From Branchiostoma floridae (Eukaryota; Chordata; Leptocardii; Amphioxiformes; Branchiostomatidae): a stretch of DNA of 62,057 nt. Below, in pieces: positions 42,496 to 54,155 of this stretch. The notes below the pieces were generated by a model. The model saw nothing but the letters and a program-made list of their open reading frames with translations, was not told the DNA's origin and did not search any database. The position numbers and the translations under genes are program-made. Within the stretch, counting starts at the first letter, position 1; each line of letters starts with the position of its first letter. Where the stretch lies: the NCBI RefSeq assembly GCF_000003815.2, contig NC_049983.1, positions 7,199,395-7,261,451 on the forward strand. Direction: 5' to 3'.

Positions 42496-43605
42496 ACTAT
42501 TGACATTATTTATATAGCCGAGACTGACTCATTGACTAAGGGCATTATCTTTAGTTAAGTTTTATTCCAAATTCTTGCCGAGGGCTAATTGCAAGGGGAA
42601 AAAACAACACTAGCACTAGTAAAGTAAGCAACTAATGAGTCCTGAAATTCGGTGGTTTCACTTGTAGTTACTAGTATTTAGCAACAAATTGCGAGGGGGA
42701 ATGGCATTTTTTTTCACACCATGTGCTTACTAATAGCTGAACAATAGATACTTATTTCGTGACAGAATGAGTTTGCACAAGGCTTTGTAACGTTTACAAT
42801 GCATATTTTCCCCAGATATTTAGCTCATTCAACAACATGGAAGAAAAAAGGTGACTTTTGTGCTTTGCAACTTTCTAGGTCACCTATATATACAAAGTTC
42901 ATGGTTTAAACATATTTATTCACCATACTTCCAGAAATCTCATTGAAAGTACGAATGGTAATGTTTAACTGTACAAGACTTTAGTGTAACCATGTAACAC
43001 TTTATAAAATGTGATTCAATTAAACATTATTTCACATCTTCGTTTGGGAACATGTTTGTGTACAGCCACATATTTTCATATTATAGTGAGATTTATGTTA
43101 CTTTAGATAATGTTATAACTAACATGTTTTCACATTTCAAAATGTGATTACTCCAAACCATTTAGGAGAAATACAGCCGAACAAATAAATAAATAAATGA
43201 ACAATGTTTTTTCGCAAAGCTAAATTTCTGTGTTACCGCTCGGAAATGTGCCATGACTGTTATCTGTCATATTTATGTGATATAATGTGACAATGTTAAA
43301 CCTCAAAACTGACATTGACACTGTACCACATTTTCTTGTAATTTTGCACAAATTTACAAAACTGTAACTTTTATGTACTCTCTTTATGTAGACGGAACAA
43401 AGTATTCCCTTTTGCTGGGGCAGAAGTAAATGTTACGGTATCTCTGTCAACCTGTATTCCATTCCGCTGGGCTATGTGTGTCTGTATCATCATGTCCCAT
43501 AGACTGTTGACTGTTGGAAGACTTCTCTCTTGCCAGCACACATGTACCTGGATGATGTTGACTGGTGGTGCATTGTTGGAGTCCGAAAATTTCTTGCATC
43601 CCTAT
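42496..43605. other. AT-rich non-coding, probably the 3' flank of copy C
   Basis: Nothing coding is seen. Several TGTGAC/TGTAACATTTA words and a short (AAAT)n at about 43185 occur. The part next to 43606 may be 3' UTR of copy C. Confidence 0.45.
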
Positions 43606-44541
43606 TCAGTCATCCGTTTTGACAGAAGAGCCTAGTAGACCGAGCGCTGCTCCTAACGCATCCGAACATGCCTCTCTCGGCCGCTCTCTAGAACCCTGCT
43701 TCCACCTATGGACTGACGCTTCAGCCCTGTGCCCGGATAGGCTCATTATAACCCTTGATTCAAACCCAGCCTTGTCCAGGGCCTTTATAGCAGTAACGGT
43801 GACGCTGTGGTTAGTGTAAGGTTTGCTCAACCCCGCAGCTTTGGAAATGTCTCGCATCATCGTGGCGAGCTTGTTGTGGCCGACAGGTTCACAGTAGTAC
43901 CACTCGGAAGTATGGCAACCTGGCTCCCACTGCGGACTCGGCCTTTGGAAGAGGTACGGACATCTGTTGTGCAGCTTACTACAGTACAGCTCAAACGCCT
44001 GGACTGGGCAGGGGCGCGTGTCGTTGGGAGATTCATACAATCTTGGTGATGGTTGATTTTCAGGTAGACGATCAGGGTGGTTCTTCTGGTGTTCGTAGTA
44101 CTTAAGGGTATAGTACTTCCTTCCTCCTTCGGTGTTGAGGACAAAGTCACCAACCTTCAAGTCCCTCAGATTTCCCTTCCCTTTTTGGCATAAGTAAAAA
44201 GAGACGTAGAAGAACACCAGTCGTTGGAGGGCCACCGGATTATCGACACCCAACGTTTTGGTCTCGAACATTTTAGTGATGTCAGACGCTAGGATGGGTG
44301 GATAGCTCTTGCGAGCGTCCAGTCCATCTCTCTTAAGCTGCCTGATCACACCGTAATACACGTTATTGGCAGCTTGGAACTCCTTGTTTTTCAAAATGTT
44401 GTACTTGCAGTTGTAGGGGGGTCCGGTGAGGTGGCGATGAATGGCTGCTCTCAGACCTCCATAACTCCCTTTAGCATATGGAGTGCCATCATCTTTCCGT
44501 ACCTCGCCATAGAACTGTCTCAGTAGTACTGCCAGCACATC
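43606..44541 (-). CDS. copy C: DUF3504 domain (Crypton-type tyrosine recombinase relative), catalytically incomplete
   Basis: The frame is open from the assembly gap (44541) to a stop at 43606, 311 codons. Seen: LLRQFYGEVRKDDGTPYAK, GGLRAAIHRHL, NILKNKEFQAANNVYYGVI, PPILASDITKMFE, ALQRLVFFYVSFYLCQKGKG, YYTLKYYEHQKNHPD, CPVQAFELYCSKL, WYYCEPVGHNKLATMM, AAGLSKPYTNHSVTVTAIKA and RVIMSLSGHRAEASVHRW. This order is DUF3504, a domain shared with Crypton recombinases and several domesticated vertebrate proteins. In active relatives the block after TNH holds H-x-x-R and the end block holds a Tyr; here they read HSVT and HRW, so strand cleavage is not expected. It is probably a DNA-binding host protein part or a decaying copy. 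The N-terminus is lost in the gap. Confidence 0.75.
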   Translation of the reverse strand, partial: DVLAVLLRQFYGEVRKDDGTPYAKGSYGGLRAAIHRHLTGPPYNCKYNILKNKEFQAANNVYYGVIRQLKRDGLDARKSYPPILASDITKMFETKTLGVDNPVALQRLVFFYVSFYLCQKGKGNLRDLKVGDFVLNTEGGRKYYTLKYYEHQKNHPDRLPENQPSPRLYESPNDTRPCPVQAFELYCSKLHNRCPYLFQRPSPQWEPGCHTSEWYYCEPVGHNKLATMMRDISKAAGLSKPYTNHSVTVTAIKALDKAGFESRVIMSLSGHRAEASVHRWKQGSRERPREACSDALGAALGLLGSSVKTDD

Positions 44542-44729
44542 NNNNNNNNNNNNNNNNNNNNNNNNNNNNNNNNNNNNNNNNNNNNNNNNNNNNNNNNNNN
44601 NNNNNNNNNNNNNNNNNNNNNNNNNNNNNNNNNNNNNNNNNNNNNNNNNNNNNNNNNNNNNNNNNNNNNNNNNNNNNNNNNNNNNNNNNNNNNNNNNNNN
44701 NNNNNNNNNNNNNNNNNNNNNNNNNNNNN
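44542..44729. other. assembly gap (188 N)
   Basis: A run of N. It falls just upstream (on minus) of the DUF3504 frame and may hide the start of that exon, its acceptor, or more. Confidence 1.
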
Positions 44730-44737
44730 ACTTATTA

Positions 44738-44925
44738 AATGATTAGCTTAGTACATGTACTTGATTGTAATACTATAGCAAAGAATTATATCAGCCCTTA
44801 TTGTTATGTTGATTAGGATGTCAAGCTTTATATTCTATACCTTTATTTTGCACTTTGTGTAATACAAATGTAGTAATGTTGCCATACGTTGTACCATGTA
44901 CAATTATCGTGCAATAAACGTCTTC
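44738..44925 (+). mobile_element. LINE 3' tail
   Basis: Aligns with the 3' UTR of the LINE at 51040-52919 read on its own strand: GATTGTAATACTATA, CAGCCCTTATTGTTATGTT, TTTTGCACTTTGTGTAA, TTGTACCATGTACAA and a final CAATAAA. Only the tail is present right of the gap; more may lie in the gap. Confidence 0.75.
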
Positions 44926-45668
44926 TGTTTCCACCTCCTTAACTGTTAATAATGATACTAGTTTTCTAGAATACAGTAAAGATATTTAAACATCTAAGAA
45001 CAGACTTGTGTCAGACAGGCATTGCTGGATAATCCCCCACAATGTACTTGCATCTCACACTAAAGTTTCTTGGGGGGGAACTTTGGTGTGAGACACATGT
45101 TATAGGCTGTTGTCATCTACAACACAACACAACACAAGCAGCACAAAATGCATTTACATTTTGTTATATAAATACATTGTATTTGTGCTTAATATCAATC
45201 GACTAGCCTGGGTACCATAGGGAAAGCAGTTCACTCTGGCGTTTTTTTAATACTAAATACAGTCGCTTCTAGTTCTGACATTTATCATACACTATATACA
45301 GTCACTTCTCTGCTGTTCCGTCTGGGTACTCTGACCATCTTAACGTCTGGAATCGTCCAAATTTTGGACGCAGGCGCTGATTGGTCGCTACGCATGAGCG
45401 AAGTAAGTAATGGGTTCAAGCGATCATTCGAACACCCTCTGGCCGCTTGCGGAAGGCCTGTTGCCATCGAACGAGCACTCTAGAATCCATTCCTTACTTT
45501 GCTCATTAACTGACGTAACCACCAAACGGTTTGAATGTGCAGGTCTCCAGACAGGTAGCGGAAGCAAACATAGCACAGAACCACTATCCGGATGGTACCC
45601 AGGCTATCAATCAACAAAATTGAAAAGACTACCCACCTTTGAAAATCTTTGCACCCCATCTAGTTGAC
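44926..45668. other. non-coding, intron of copy C
   Basis: No exon is supported. A hairpin at 45053-45093 pairs TCTCACACTAAAGTTTC with GAACTTTGGTGTGAGA around a G-tract. ACAACACAACACAAC is a short simple repeat at about 45120. Confidence 0.5.
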
Positions 45669-45817
45669 CTAACTGTTGTGTTGTGTACCGTCAGTTCTAG
45701 ATCTTCTAATTCGTTGAGCTGTTTTGTATCTAGAGAAGCAAAACGCTTTTGGCTGCCCTGTGCCGCTACTGGTTCGGGTTCTCCCTGGTGAAGCTGTTGC
45801 CCCTGTATTTCCCACAA
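45669..45817 (-). CDS. copy C: possible small exon
   Basis: Acceptor CTTTTTCCAG before 45817, donor TTAG|GTCAAC after 45669; 49 codons plus 2 bases, open. It starts LWEIQGQQLHQGEPEPVAAQ, a Gln/Glu-rich piece, then SLDTKQLNELEDLELTVHN. Phase 0 at its start fits the phase 0 donor of the SAP-like exon at 46573. No known domain. It could be chance. Confidence 0.35.
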
Positions 45818-46572
45818 CTGGAAAAAGGAGTTGAAATCAAGATCAGAAATATCTTCAATAGAACTGCAGTATAGTACTGACTGTCATGATCCAGTTTTAA
45901 AAATGGCGGACGATGAACAAAACGTCATTGGAATGGATGTTTCCACTTACAGTGGGGTGTAAAAAATTCTGGTTCTCCTGATTAAATTTGACTTGGATTG
46001 AAATCTCTTTTATTTTTCATGTATTTTTTGATGATTTGGTTTACTTCATTTCAAGATGGTAAAGACTCATTTTAACACAAAGATATGTGCTATCATAGCA
46101 ATGTTGGGCACATGTATCTTTCCTTCTGATTGGTCAATGACTCCTGTGTATCTCTCATCCTGATTGGTCAATGTCCCTTGTATCTCTCCTTCTGATTGGA
46201 TCCGGTGACACAGGTGTTAAATTGTTACATATCTATCATCATAAACCACCTATCTTGCAGCACTTCTATGAATGATGTTATGACGTCATAACCGATATGA
46301 AATGGGGACTTCTGATTATTTGACATCTGGCTATATGATGATGACTGGTTCTACTTTGCACAGTAGTCTTTTAGTATTGTTACTTGACCATATCCAGGTA
46401 AATGTAACATTTACTTATGACGACTGTGATTGTGATTGTAGCAATTATACCAAGCTGTAGTACAAAGGGAAGTACTTAGCTGTACTACATGTACTACAGT
46501 GTCTGACTATTCATCCAAAATATATCTGGAAACGTTAAACCTTAGCAAAATAGCCACATTTGTTAAGCCCAC

Positions 46573-47343
46573 CTTTACAGGTTCTTCACTGGAAGTTGAA
46601 GGCTTGCAACCACCTTGACCCTCTGTGAAGACGTCCACCCTGTCCAGTTCTTGAGACAGTTGTCCAGGTGAGGAAGGACAGAGCTCACTCCTCAAGTCCT
46701 GCAGCTGTTCACCTTCTGTCTCTTCTTCCAGACCTGGCTCTGTCTTGATTTTCACTATCAAGTTCTGTGATCTTGCACAGTTAGACTGTGGCCCATGTAC
46801 GATGCCTGGGTACTGTGTTTGACTTGTTGATGGTTCTGTCACACCTGCAACACTGTTTGTATGCTGTTCAAAATCATATACGATCTTAGACTCTTTCTTT
46901 ACCTGCACCTGGCCAGGGCATGTGTTAGTACTTGAAGCCTCTGCTGCTTGCCTACTAGATGCCTGTCCCTTTTCTGTAGGCTGAGAAAGTTCTGGAGCAT
47001 TTTGCAAAGAAGCTTGGTTATTGTTTGGCCTTAAAAGTGCTTGGCCAAGCTGAGAACAGTGCTGGAATGCTGAGCTAGTGTTACTACTGCAGTGCACAAA
47101 TGCAGAGCTAGTGTTAGTCGTATCCATTCCCTCATCTCCCTCTACTTCATACTCCCTTGTCATGACCTCTCTCAGCACATGTTCCAAGTCACCCCGACCC
47201 CTCTGGTGTTCACCTGCTAGTTTCACCACAATGTTTCTCCGATTCAGCTCGGACTGTAGTTCTTCCATGTGCATCCTGGGTAAGAGGGCAAGGGTCGTCT
47301 CCTTGGAGAAGCCTACGACACCCGTCATTGGTGGGTTTCTGTC
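46573..47343 (-). CDS. copy C SAP-like exon, 257 codons
   Basis: Acceptor CTTACAG before 47343, donor AAG|GTGGGC after 46573, phase 0 both ends. The same DRNPPMTGVVGF start and SAP-like segment (LLPRMHMEELQSELNRRNIV) as copies A and B. The acidic/TSSAF repeat region is shorter (TNTSSAFVHCSSNTSSAF), and the VKKES and IKTEPG motifs are kept. The first SUMO motif still reads VKKE. The shortness comes from loss of FEH-type repeats and SQPNSAT units, not from truncation. The intron just upstream carries the same tRNA-derived SINE piece as the other copies. Confidence 0.7.
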
Positions 47344-47394
47344 CTGTAAGTGTAAGAAGAATAAAATACATGTACATGACTAAGTTGTGCTTGA

Positions 47395-47460
47395 GGGATG
47401 TCCCTGTAGCTCAACTGGTAGCCGCTTTACACAATTACAGTTAGCTCCTGGTTCCAATGG
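47395..47460 (+). repeat. tRNA-derived SINE head upstream of the copy C SAP exon
   Basis: GTCCCTGTAGCTCAACTGGT resembles an A box and GGTTCCAATGG an imperfect B box. Decayed counterparts lie at the same place upstream of copy A (3860-3915, minus) and copy B (40068-40125), so the SINE was there before the family duplicated. Confidence 0.5.
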
Positions 47461-47788
47461 ACCTTTCCTGTCGAACACCGTAAGCCCCGCCCCCTGTTCG
47501 ATTTCGAACACCTCGGGCAAAACTAGCGAAACTCGGGCAGAAATGGCGGCGAATGACGGGCCGCGGTCTGCAGGGAGAAACGGTGATTCGGCCTTCATGC
47601 AGCCAGATGACGTAACTAAGGCAGCTAAATAGAGATGTTACACATAGTCCACATCGTCGTAAGTCTGAAAAGTCCTGTTGGTGGCAGAACGCGCAAAGGC
47701 TGTTTGCAGTGGGGCCTTAGTTTACGCTCCATGCGGAAACACGACTTACGGCACCGCCTAAATTTGCAATCGACCGGGAAGTAAAATA

Positions 47789-48366
47789 CGAGGGGCGTGC
47801 AATAAGTATTGGTCCTGACCCACTTCCAGTTGTCTGATCTAAATGAAATTTTGTATGTGTAATAATTCATATCTCTATGGGTTATGTTGCAAAAGACAGC
47901 TCTGAACTAATTGTGGTTTCTGATTTACTGGTGTTTGAACTTAGTCAGGTGCGAAATGGACCAGGTGTGAAATGGAACCAGTTGAGTGTCGCGCAGTGAT
48001 CCGGTTTTTGTATTTGAAAGGACGCACACCAAAGAAGACTTTTGATGAAATAAATGAAACTTATGGTGATGATGCCCCATCATATGACCTTGTAAAACGC
48101 TGGCATCCTGAATTCAAACGTGGCTGGAAGTCTGTGGAAACAGCTCCCAGACCTGGTCGTCCCTCTTGTGCCATTGATGAGGCATCAGTTGGAGGACCAA
48201 CCTGGGGTGTCCTACAAAATCGGTGTCCAGAGCTGCATCAAACGATGGGAGAAATGCATAACTCTGGGTGATTCCTATGAAGAGAAAGACTAATAACTGT
48301 GCCAAGTTTCATTAATCTCCTGCTATGGGAAATGGGTCAGGACCATTACTAATTGCATGCCCCTCG
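47789..48366 (+). mobile_element. mariner deletion derivative, copy 2
   Basis: TA duplication at 47787-47788 and 48367-48368. Nearly identical to 28422-28977 over almost the whole length, apart from about 22 extra bases near 47850. Same helix-turn-helix start, same internal deletion, same displaced C-terminal frame. It lies in the large intron of copy C. Confidence 0.9.
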
Positions 48367-48798
48367 TAAGTCGTGACAAGCACAAATGCGTCTGTTTAAC
48401 GTTGCAATTGTTTCTGCTGCATCCTGTTTGATACCTGTGCTGCATGCTCCACAGCTGTATCGGTGCAGAAATTGCAGTTAAATCCAAGCCTAGAGCTCGA
48501 AAACTTGGGGGAGGGGGAGGGGCAAATTGAGTTACATATTCAAACATGCAGAAGATCACTGTGACATGGACATTAATATAAGCACGTGAACGGACAATAA
48601 CCACGTAGACGTAGACGTAAACAGTGGTGATAATTTACATAAGAGCAGGAGAATGAATATGCGAGTGAAATAAAAGAAAATCTTTTGCTGTATACGTACT
48701 TTGGGCATCTAATGAATGGCGTTACTTTCACTGATTACATAACGCGCTAGAGGGCGTATCGTGTTGTTACGGTGAAAATCAGCGCGACTAGGACAAAG

Positions 48799-51700
48799 AT
48801 GGCCGCCGCCACCACTAAGTTGTCAGTTTTGCCCGCTGACTTTGGTTTAAGTTTCTTTGGCACCGAAACGCTGTCGCAGCGGGCCAAAGAAAAGGGATAT
48901 GCTTTCTTCGTAGAAAGCTACGTAAACAGCGTAGAATTGTTCGAGGAGCAGGATGATGTGGTTGCTGTTCAGGCAAAATGCTTTCGGTCCATGCGGAAGG
49001 GGCAGGCGCCGCACACGATCAATCTGTTGGTAGGCACTGCAAGCCGGCTACTGACAAGCAGCCGGTGCACCTGTCAAGCAGGGTACGTATACCTGTGACA
49101 GCGTTCGTTTTAGTTTCGTGTAGCACAGCTGCATGCATGCTCACGACGTAAACGGAAGATAAAAACACTCACGGAGAAGGAGGCAACTTGCAAGGACACG
49201 TAAAAGGTCACCGTGATAGAAATATAAGTATGCCAACGGAGAGTAAAAAATGTTTTAGAAACAACGACAAGAACAAGAGAACGTCTTCAATAAACTTGCA
49301 AGTATAATAAAGGGAAATCTTTTGTTGTGTATGTTCTTTGGGCACATATATAATTTTCACGGACTGATGTTACATAACCGTGAAAATGATAACGCTACAT
49401 GTCCTGTAAAGTGTAACAGCCATCGCTGTGAGCTATCGTTTTACCGTGTTTATGTTTTCCGCTGGGATCCTTGACACTGCCTGAAAAAGCTGAAGCATAC
49501 TGCCTAATAAAATGTGCTATTTCGAAAGGGGTTTGGTAGATGCTAATAACGGTTGTTCAACATAATATATTGTACACAAGCGTCTTATTACGAAAGGTCA
49601 CTACGTTGGAGGGTTTTAATCCTTTTTCGTTCAATAAAAGTTGTCGCACAGTTTATCATTGTTGTGCTGCCTTTGTCCTTTATCAATATCATGCTCCATA
49701 TCATGACAATAATTTTGTTCTTACACATAAACTTTCAGCCTGTCAGGTACCTGTGCACACGCACTGGCAGTCGTGTACACATTGAGCCACTTCCAACAAC
49801 TAGGTCTTAAAGAAGTGCCAACTGATGCAAGTGTAACAAGTCTGCCACAGCAGTGGCACAAACCAAGGGGCAGAAAAATTCAACCAGAGAGTGTGACTGA
49901 CTTGGTGTTGGCAAAGCCAACTAAAACAATCAGGAAAAGGAAACCTGTTTTCCATCAAGAACAGGCAACTGCACACAGGTACTGTTGTAAAAACAGTTGA
50001 AAACAATACAAATACAGTTCGAAATCATTATTAATAAAGTTTATTGGAAATGAGAAAATGTTGCCATTTTTTTTCAAGTGCAGCCACCTACACAAAGATA
50101 TGTTGAACTGTTGAAAATCAATACAAATACATTTGAAAAGCATTCCTAATAAAGTTTATCGTATAAAATTGTTGGTGGAGACATACAAAAGTGTATTTGC
50201 TGATATCTTAGTGTCTCAGGTTCACTTACTAACACAGGTTATGTTTTACCGCAACTGTACAACTGCAAGTATCACACACAAGTGAATTAAATTGATGCAA
50301 AGAGCAGCATTCCCAATTGCTATTAGTACAGGGTGAATCGAAGAAAAAATAGTACATTTTTTCACAGTATTGTACAGCCGACAAAACCAGAGATTCGTCG
50401 CCTCAAAGTGCCAGGCACTGCACTAAGTTACCTTCTTACAGAGGACAGCCCTGAAGCAGACACTCCGTTGGGTAAAGTGCAGAGAGGCTCATCCTTGTTT
50501 TACCAGGTAATAATGATAAGACAACTATAAAAGTAAATTGCAGTTTGCTTTGTGTCAGTTTTCAGTGGCAACAGTCTTTGTGATAAAAGAAAATAAATGA
50601 AACAAAAACGTAATACTATCTAAAACAGAAACAAAGCATTAGAATGGTAAGGTCAACGCATTATTCTTATTTGCCATAAACAAAAAAGTAGCTGTGTTTC
50701 CGGTGCTCAACAAAGCAAAGGGAATGAAAAGAAACGTGTATCTTTTAAATACGTATCAGCAAAGGCCTTTTCGTTCCAAATCACATAAAAATACGTCTTC
50801 GAAACAAATTCCCCAGGGAATACTCAGATGATACCACTATGCATGCGTGTAAAAATTCCAGACATGCCTACGAAATTCTGGGAATTTTTGTCAAACGGTC
50901 GCACTCTATAACATTAGGCTCGCCCCTCAGGCGTCGCCAAAAACAACTGGTCTTTCAACGACAATGTCATACATGCTGTCTTCCTAGAAGTGTACGCAAC
51001 AGGGTTAATACCTTCATTTGGAACAAGGAAACTGAAGAGGGACATAAAAGTAACATAAGTAAAACCAGTATAATAGATAGAACTTTATTGCTCGACATTT
51101 GTACATGGTACAAAGTATGGCAATGACTGTTACACAAAGTACAAAATAGGTGTAGAGAATAAGACTTGATATCCTAATTAACGTAACAAGAAGGGCTGAC
51201 ACATTAGTCTTTGATATAGTGTTACAATCGAGTTGGGCTATACATGAGATTCATTACTCTTTCTAATAGCAAAGCAGTCTTTGATATATTTGCCTATCTT
51301 TGCATTATCGGAGTTGTGGCATCCAAAGATATATACAAATCTGTCTGTAGCATCGAGTCTCTTGAAATCTGCTGTACTGTATTCGAGAAATGTAAATAGC
51401 TCATTACGTAAAATAGCGTATCTAGAGCATTCCATTAAAAAGTGAAATTCATCTTCAATATGCTTTGGACAGAAAGGACAGAACCTTTGGTCAGGGGCTA
51501 CATTGTAATATCTACCTGTTTCAATATTCAATTTATGGCTGCTGATTCTTAACTGAGTAATCGCTTTTCGAATTTCAAAATTATTTATATCATAAAGGTA
51601 TGTTTCTTGTTCATAACATTCTTTTGACTTGCTAAGAAAAGACAGCTTTGAATTGTTTTCAATAGAATTAAACCACTTTTGTATATATGTATCTTGTAGC

Positions 51701-54155
51701 CGGAGGCGTAGTTGGTTGACAATATAATCTATATTATAAGCCTCAGGTTTCATCCATATGTGTCCAAAGCCATGGTAACAGAGAATGTCCTTAACATGAT
51801 TAATCCAGTCTTGATTATCAGTAAGTACAGTGTTGTATGCCTCGCGAAGCAGAGAGTTCTCAGGTAAGTTTACCAAACGGTGCCAGTATTTAATGAGCTG
51901 AATTCTAGCAGGTATTATAATAGGAAAAGTTCCTAACTCTCCTCGCACGCCGTCATTAGATGATTTTGAATGAACACCAAGTAGAAATTTCTGAAAACGT
52001 GTGTCAAGTATGTCAAATTCCGGTATATCTAAAGGGAGGCGTGTTTTATCGGTTGAAAAGCCATCCTTTTCTATATCAAGCCCAGACGCATGTCTTAAGA
52101 ACATGTCTTTGTCTGGTCTTCTCTCAAAATTAATGATATAAGAATGAGTTGCATCAGTGCAAGTGCTCTTTCGAATCGACAGTGGAATATTATCGTCGAT
52201 CTGAAGTTTCTTCAATAAGAAAGAGAGAGTATTTTTTGGAGAAGATATAGGGATGTTTTTTGAGACAATAAGTTTCAGTGTTTTCGAGGTATGGTCAAAG
52301 CATGTTAACTCAGATCCATACATGAGGATAGGTTTTACAAATTTGTCGAAAAGATCTTTACCTAGCGCTATGGAAATATTTTCGGAAGATAAAAGTGATT
52401 TTAATTTAAAGATAGCTCTCATAGCTTTGGTCTTTAGAAATTTTCTGGCTGTTTTAAATTTACCTGAGGACGTAAAAGGGATTCCAAGGTAGGTGTAACT
52501 GTCTGTAACTTCTATTTTACTATCATATATGAAGAATTCTTTTGATATTTTTTTTGTATTGCCTTTAGAGAAGATAAGAACTTTTGTTTTAGATACATTG
52601 ACAGTTAATTTCCAATTATCACAATATGTTTGTAGAGTATTGATGCATTGTTGAAGTCCCTGCTTTGACAATGAAATCAAGGCAAGATCGTCTGCCCAGG
52701 ACAGACAATTAATAGATCTAGAAGTTAAAGTAGCTGCATCACATTGGTCACGGTCAAAACATTGCGGCAGATCATTGATAAATAGGTTAAATAGCAACGG
52801 ACTTAAGTTACAACCTTGTCTTACTCCACATGTGGAAACAAAGGAATCTGATAAACCATTCTCCATTCTAACAGCATAGTTGACATTCATATACATAGAT
52901 TTCAGTACATTGAAGAATACTGAAGTAAGTTCTTTGTACGAGACCCAGCAACAACATTAAAACTAAACGCATGCTTTTTCAGTTCTTCATTCTCCCTGCT
53001 CAAGTCTGCACATTCTCTTTTCAGGTCTTCATTTTTCCTTCTCAGGTCTTCACATGTACTGTTCAGGTCTTCCTTCTCCCTTTTCAGGTCATCATTTTCC
53101 CTCTTCAGGTCCTTATTTTCCTTTTTCAGTCTCTGGATGGAACGTAGACTTGGAGAAGAAGCTGAAATACACAACAACAATGAACTATTAATTATTACTA
53201 CCGTAATAAAAATGTATGTTAGATCTTCCTTTCTCCTCTCTGATGTTGTTGTGAGACTCTTGGGCAGGTGCTGTAAAGAAACAATGCATTATAAGCACTG
53301 ACTCATGTTTAATTTAAGATTATCTGTTTTTGCATTCTGCAGCTGAACTGTTCCCCACCCAGGACCTGCCATGCTACAGCCACAGCATGTGGGAACACCA
53401 CATTCCCACAGCCAAACCAGTCATGGGTCCTCCCTGACGAATTCTATGTCTGTAATAATATGTGTAACCTAACGGTAGAGGAGGCAGTTTCCCTTGAGGG
53501 GGCTACAGTAAAGCAATCAGAATGCCCCCTCTGGCATGCTGAGCGGCAGAAACGGGTCACAGCATCCATGTTTGGAAAGATCCTGAAGAGAAAAAAAGAG
53601 TACAACATCAAGTTCCTGACAGGCCTGTTTGGCACCAAGTCTGCCCACAGTGTCTCTCTTGCGTATGGTAAGAGTCACGAAGCCCAGGCTAAGGAGGCAT
53701 ACATCCGCACCTTTGAGTCATCTAACCAAGCTGTTCATATTCATGAGTGTGGTCTTGTTGTCGACCCTTTCTTTTCCTTTCTGGGAGCCTCCCCTGATGC
53801 TAAAGTGTGTTGTGGGGCGCAGACTGGCATTCTTGAAGTCAAGTGTCCCTACAGCGCTCGAAACATGACTGCCAAGGATGCCAGTCTGAACCTTCCCAAC
53901 TTCTACTTGAAAGCAGAAGGGGACTCCTTGTCTTTAGATAGGAGTCATGAGTATTTCTACCAAGTCCAAGGGCAGCTCTTGGTCACAGGGGCACCCTTTT
54001 GTGACTTTGTCTGTCACTGTGTTGACACACACGTTGAGCGAATCCTCCCTGATGTGCAGTTCTGCCAAGATATGCTTGTTCAGTTGGCAAAGTTTTACAA
54101 GACACATGCTATGCCGTTTGTTCAGCGCATCACTCAAAATACCCATGTTGACTAA
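48799..54155 (+). CDS. SWIM zinc finger / YqaJ-type nuclease, 491 aa
   Basis: Four exons join in frame: 48799-49082, 49739-49978, 50368-50506 and 53343-54155 (phases 2, 2, 0). The start is the ATG at 48799 in a strong context (AAGATGGCC). Residues 90-102 form a SWIM zinc finger (CTC-x7-CAH) split by intron 1. The C-terminal part is a YqaJ/lambda-exonuclease-like PD-(D/E)XK domain: KRVTASMFGKI, LAYGKSHEAQAKEAY (Glu334), FFSFLGASPDAKV (Asp373), GILEVKCPYS (Glu386, Lys388) and YFYQVQGQLLVTG (Gln). All catalytic residues are present and no frame is broken. Family members degrade DNA ends in recombination; in animals this SWIM-YqaJ pair occurs in transposon-associated genes. Intron 3 holds a LINE and the coiled-coil exon of an opposite-strand THAP gene. 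Confidence 0.8.
50862..50940 (-). repeat. dispersed repeat (second copy 2461-2538, plus)
   Basis: Matches 2461-2538 in reverse. Lies in intron 3 of the YqaJ gene. Confidence 0.6.
51040..52919 (-). pseudogene. 5'-truncated LINE, long open reverse transcriptase end
   Basis: One open frame of about 552 codons (52896-51238, entered at about 52919) begins inside the reverse transcriptase: MYMNVNYAVRMENG, CGVRQGCNLSPLLFNLFIND, SWADDLALIS, YTYLGIPFTSSG, ILMYGSELTCFD. It ends with a zinc-ribbon-like CPFC-x9-FHFLMEC. The 3' UTR has AATAAA at about 51080. No endonuclease or first ORF remains. The lack of stops suggests a young insertion. It cuts the THAP/coiled-coil gene at its last visible exon. The clade is not certain (I/Nimb-like would be a guess). 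A second 3' tail is at 44738-44925. Confidence 0.85.
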
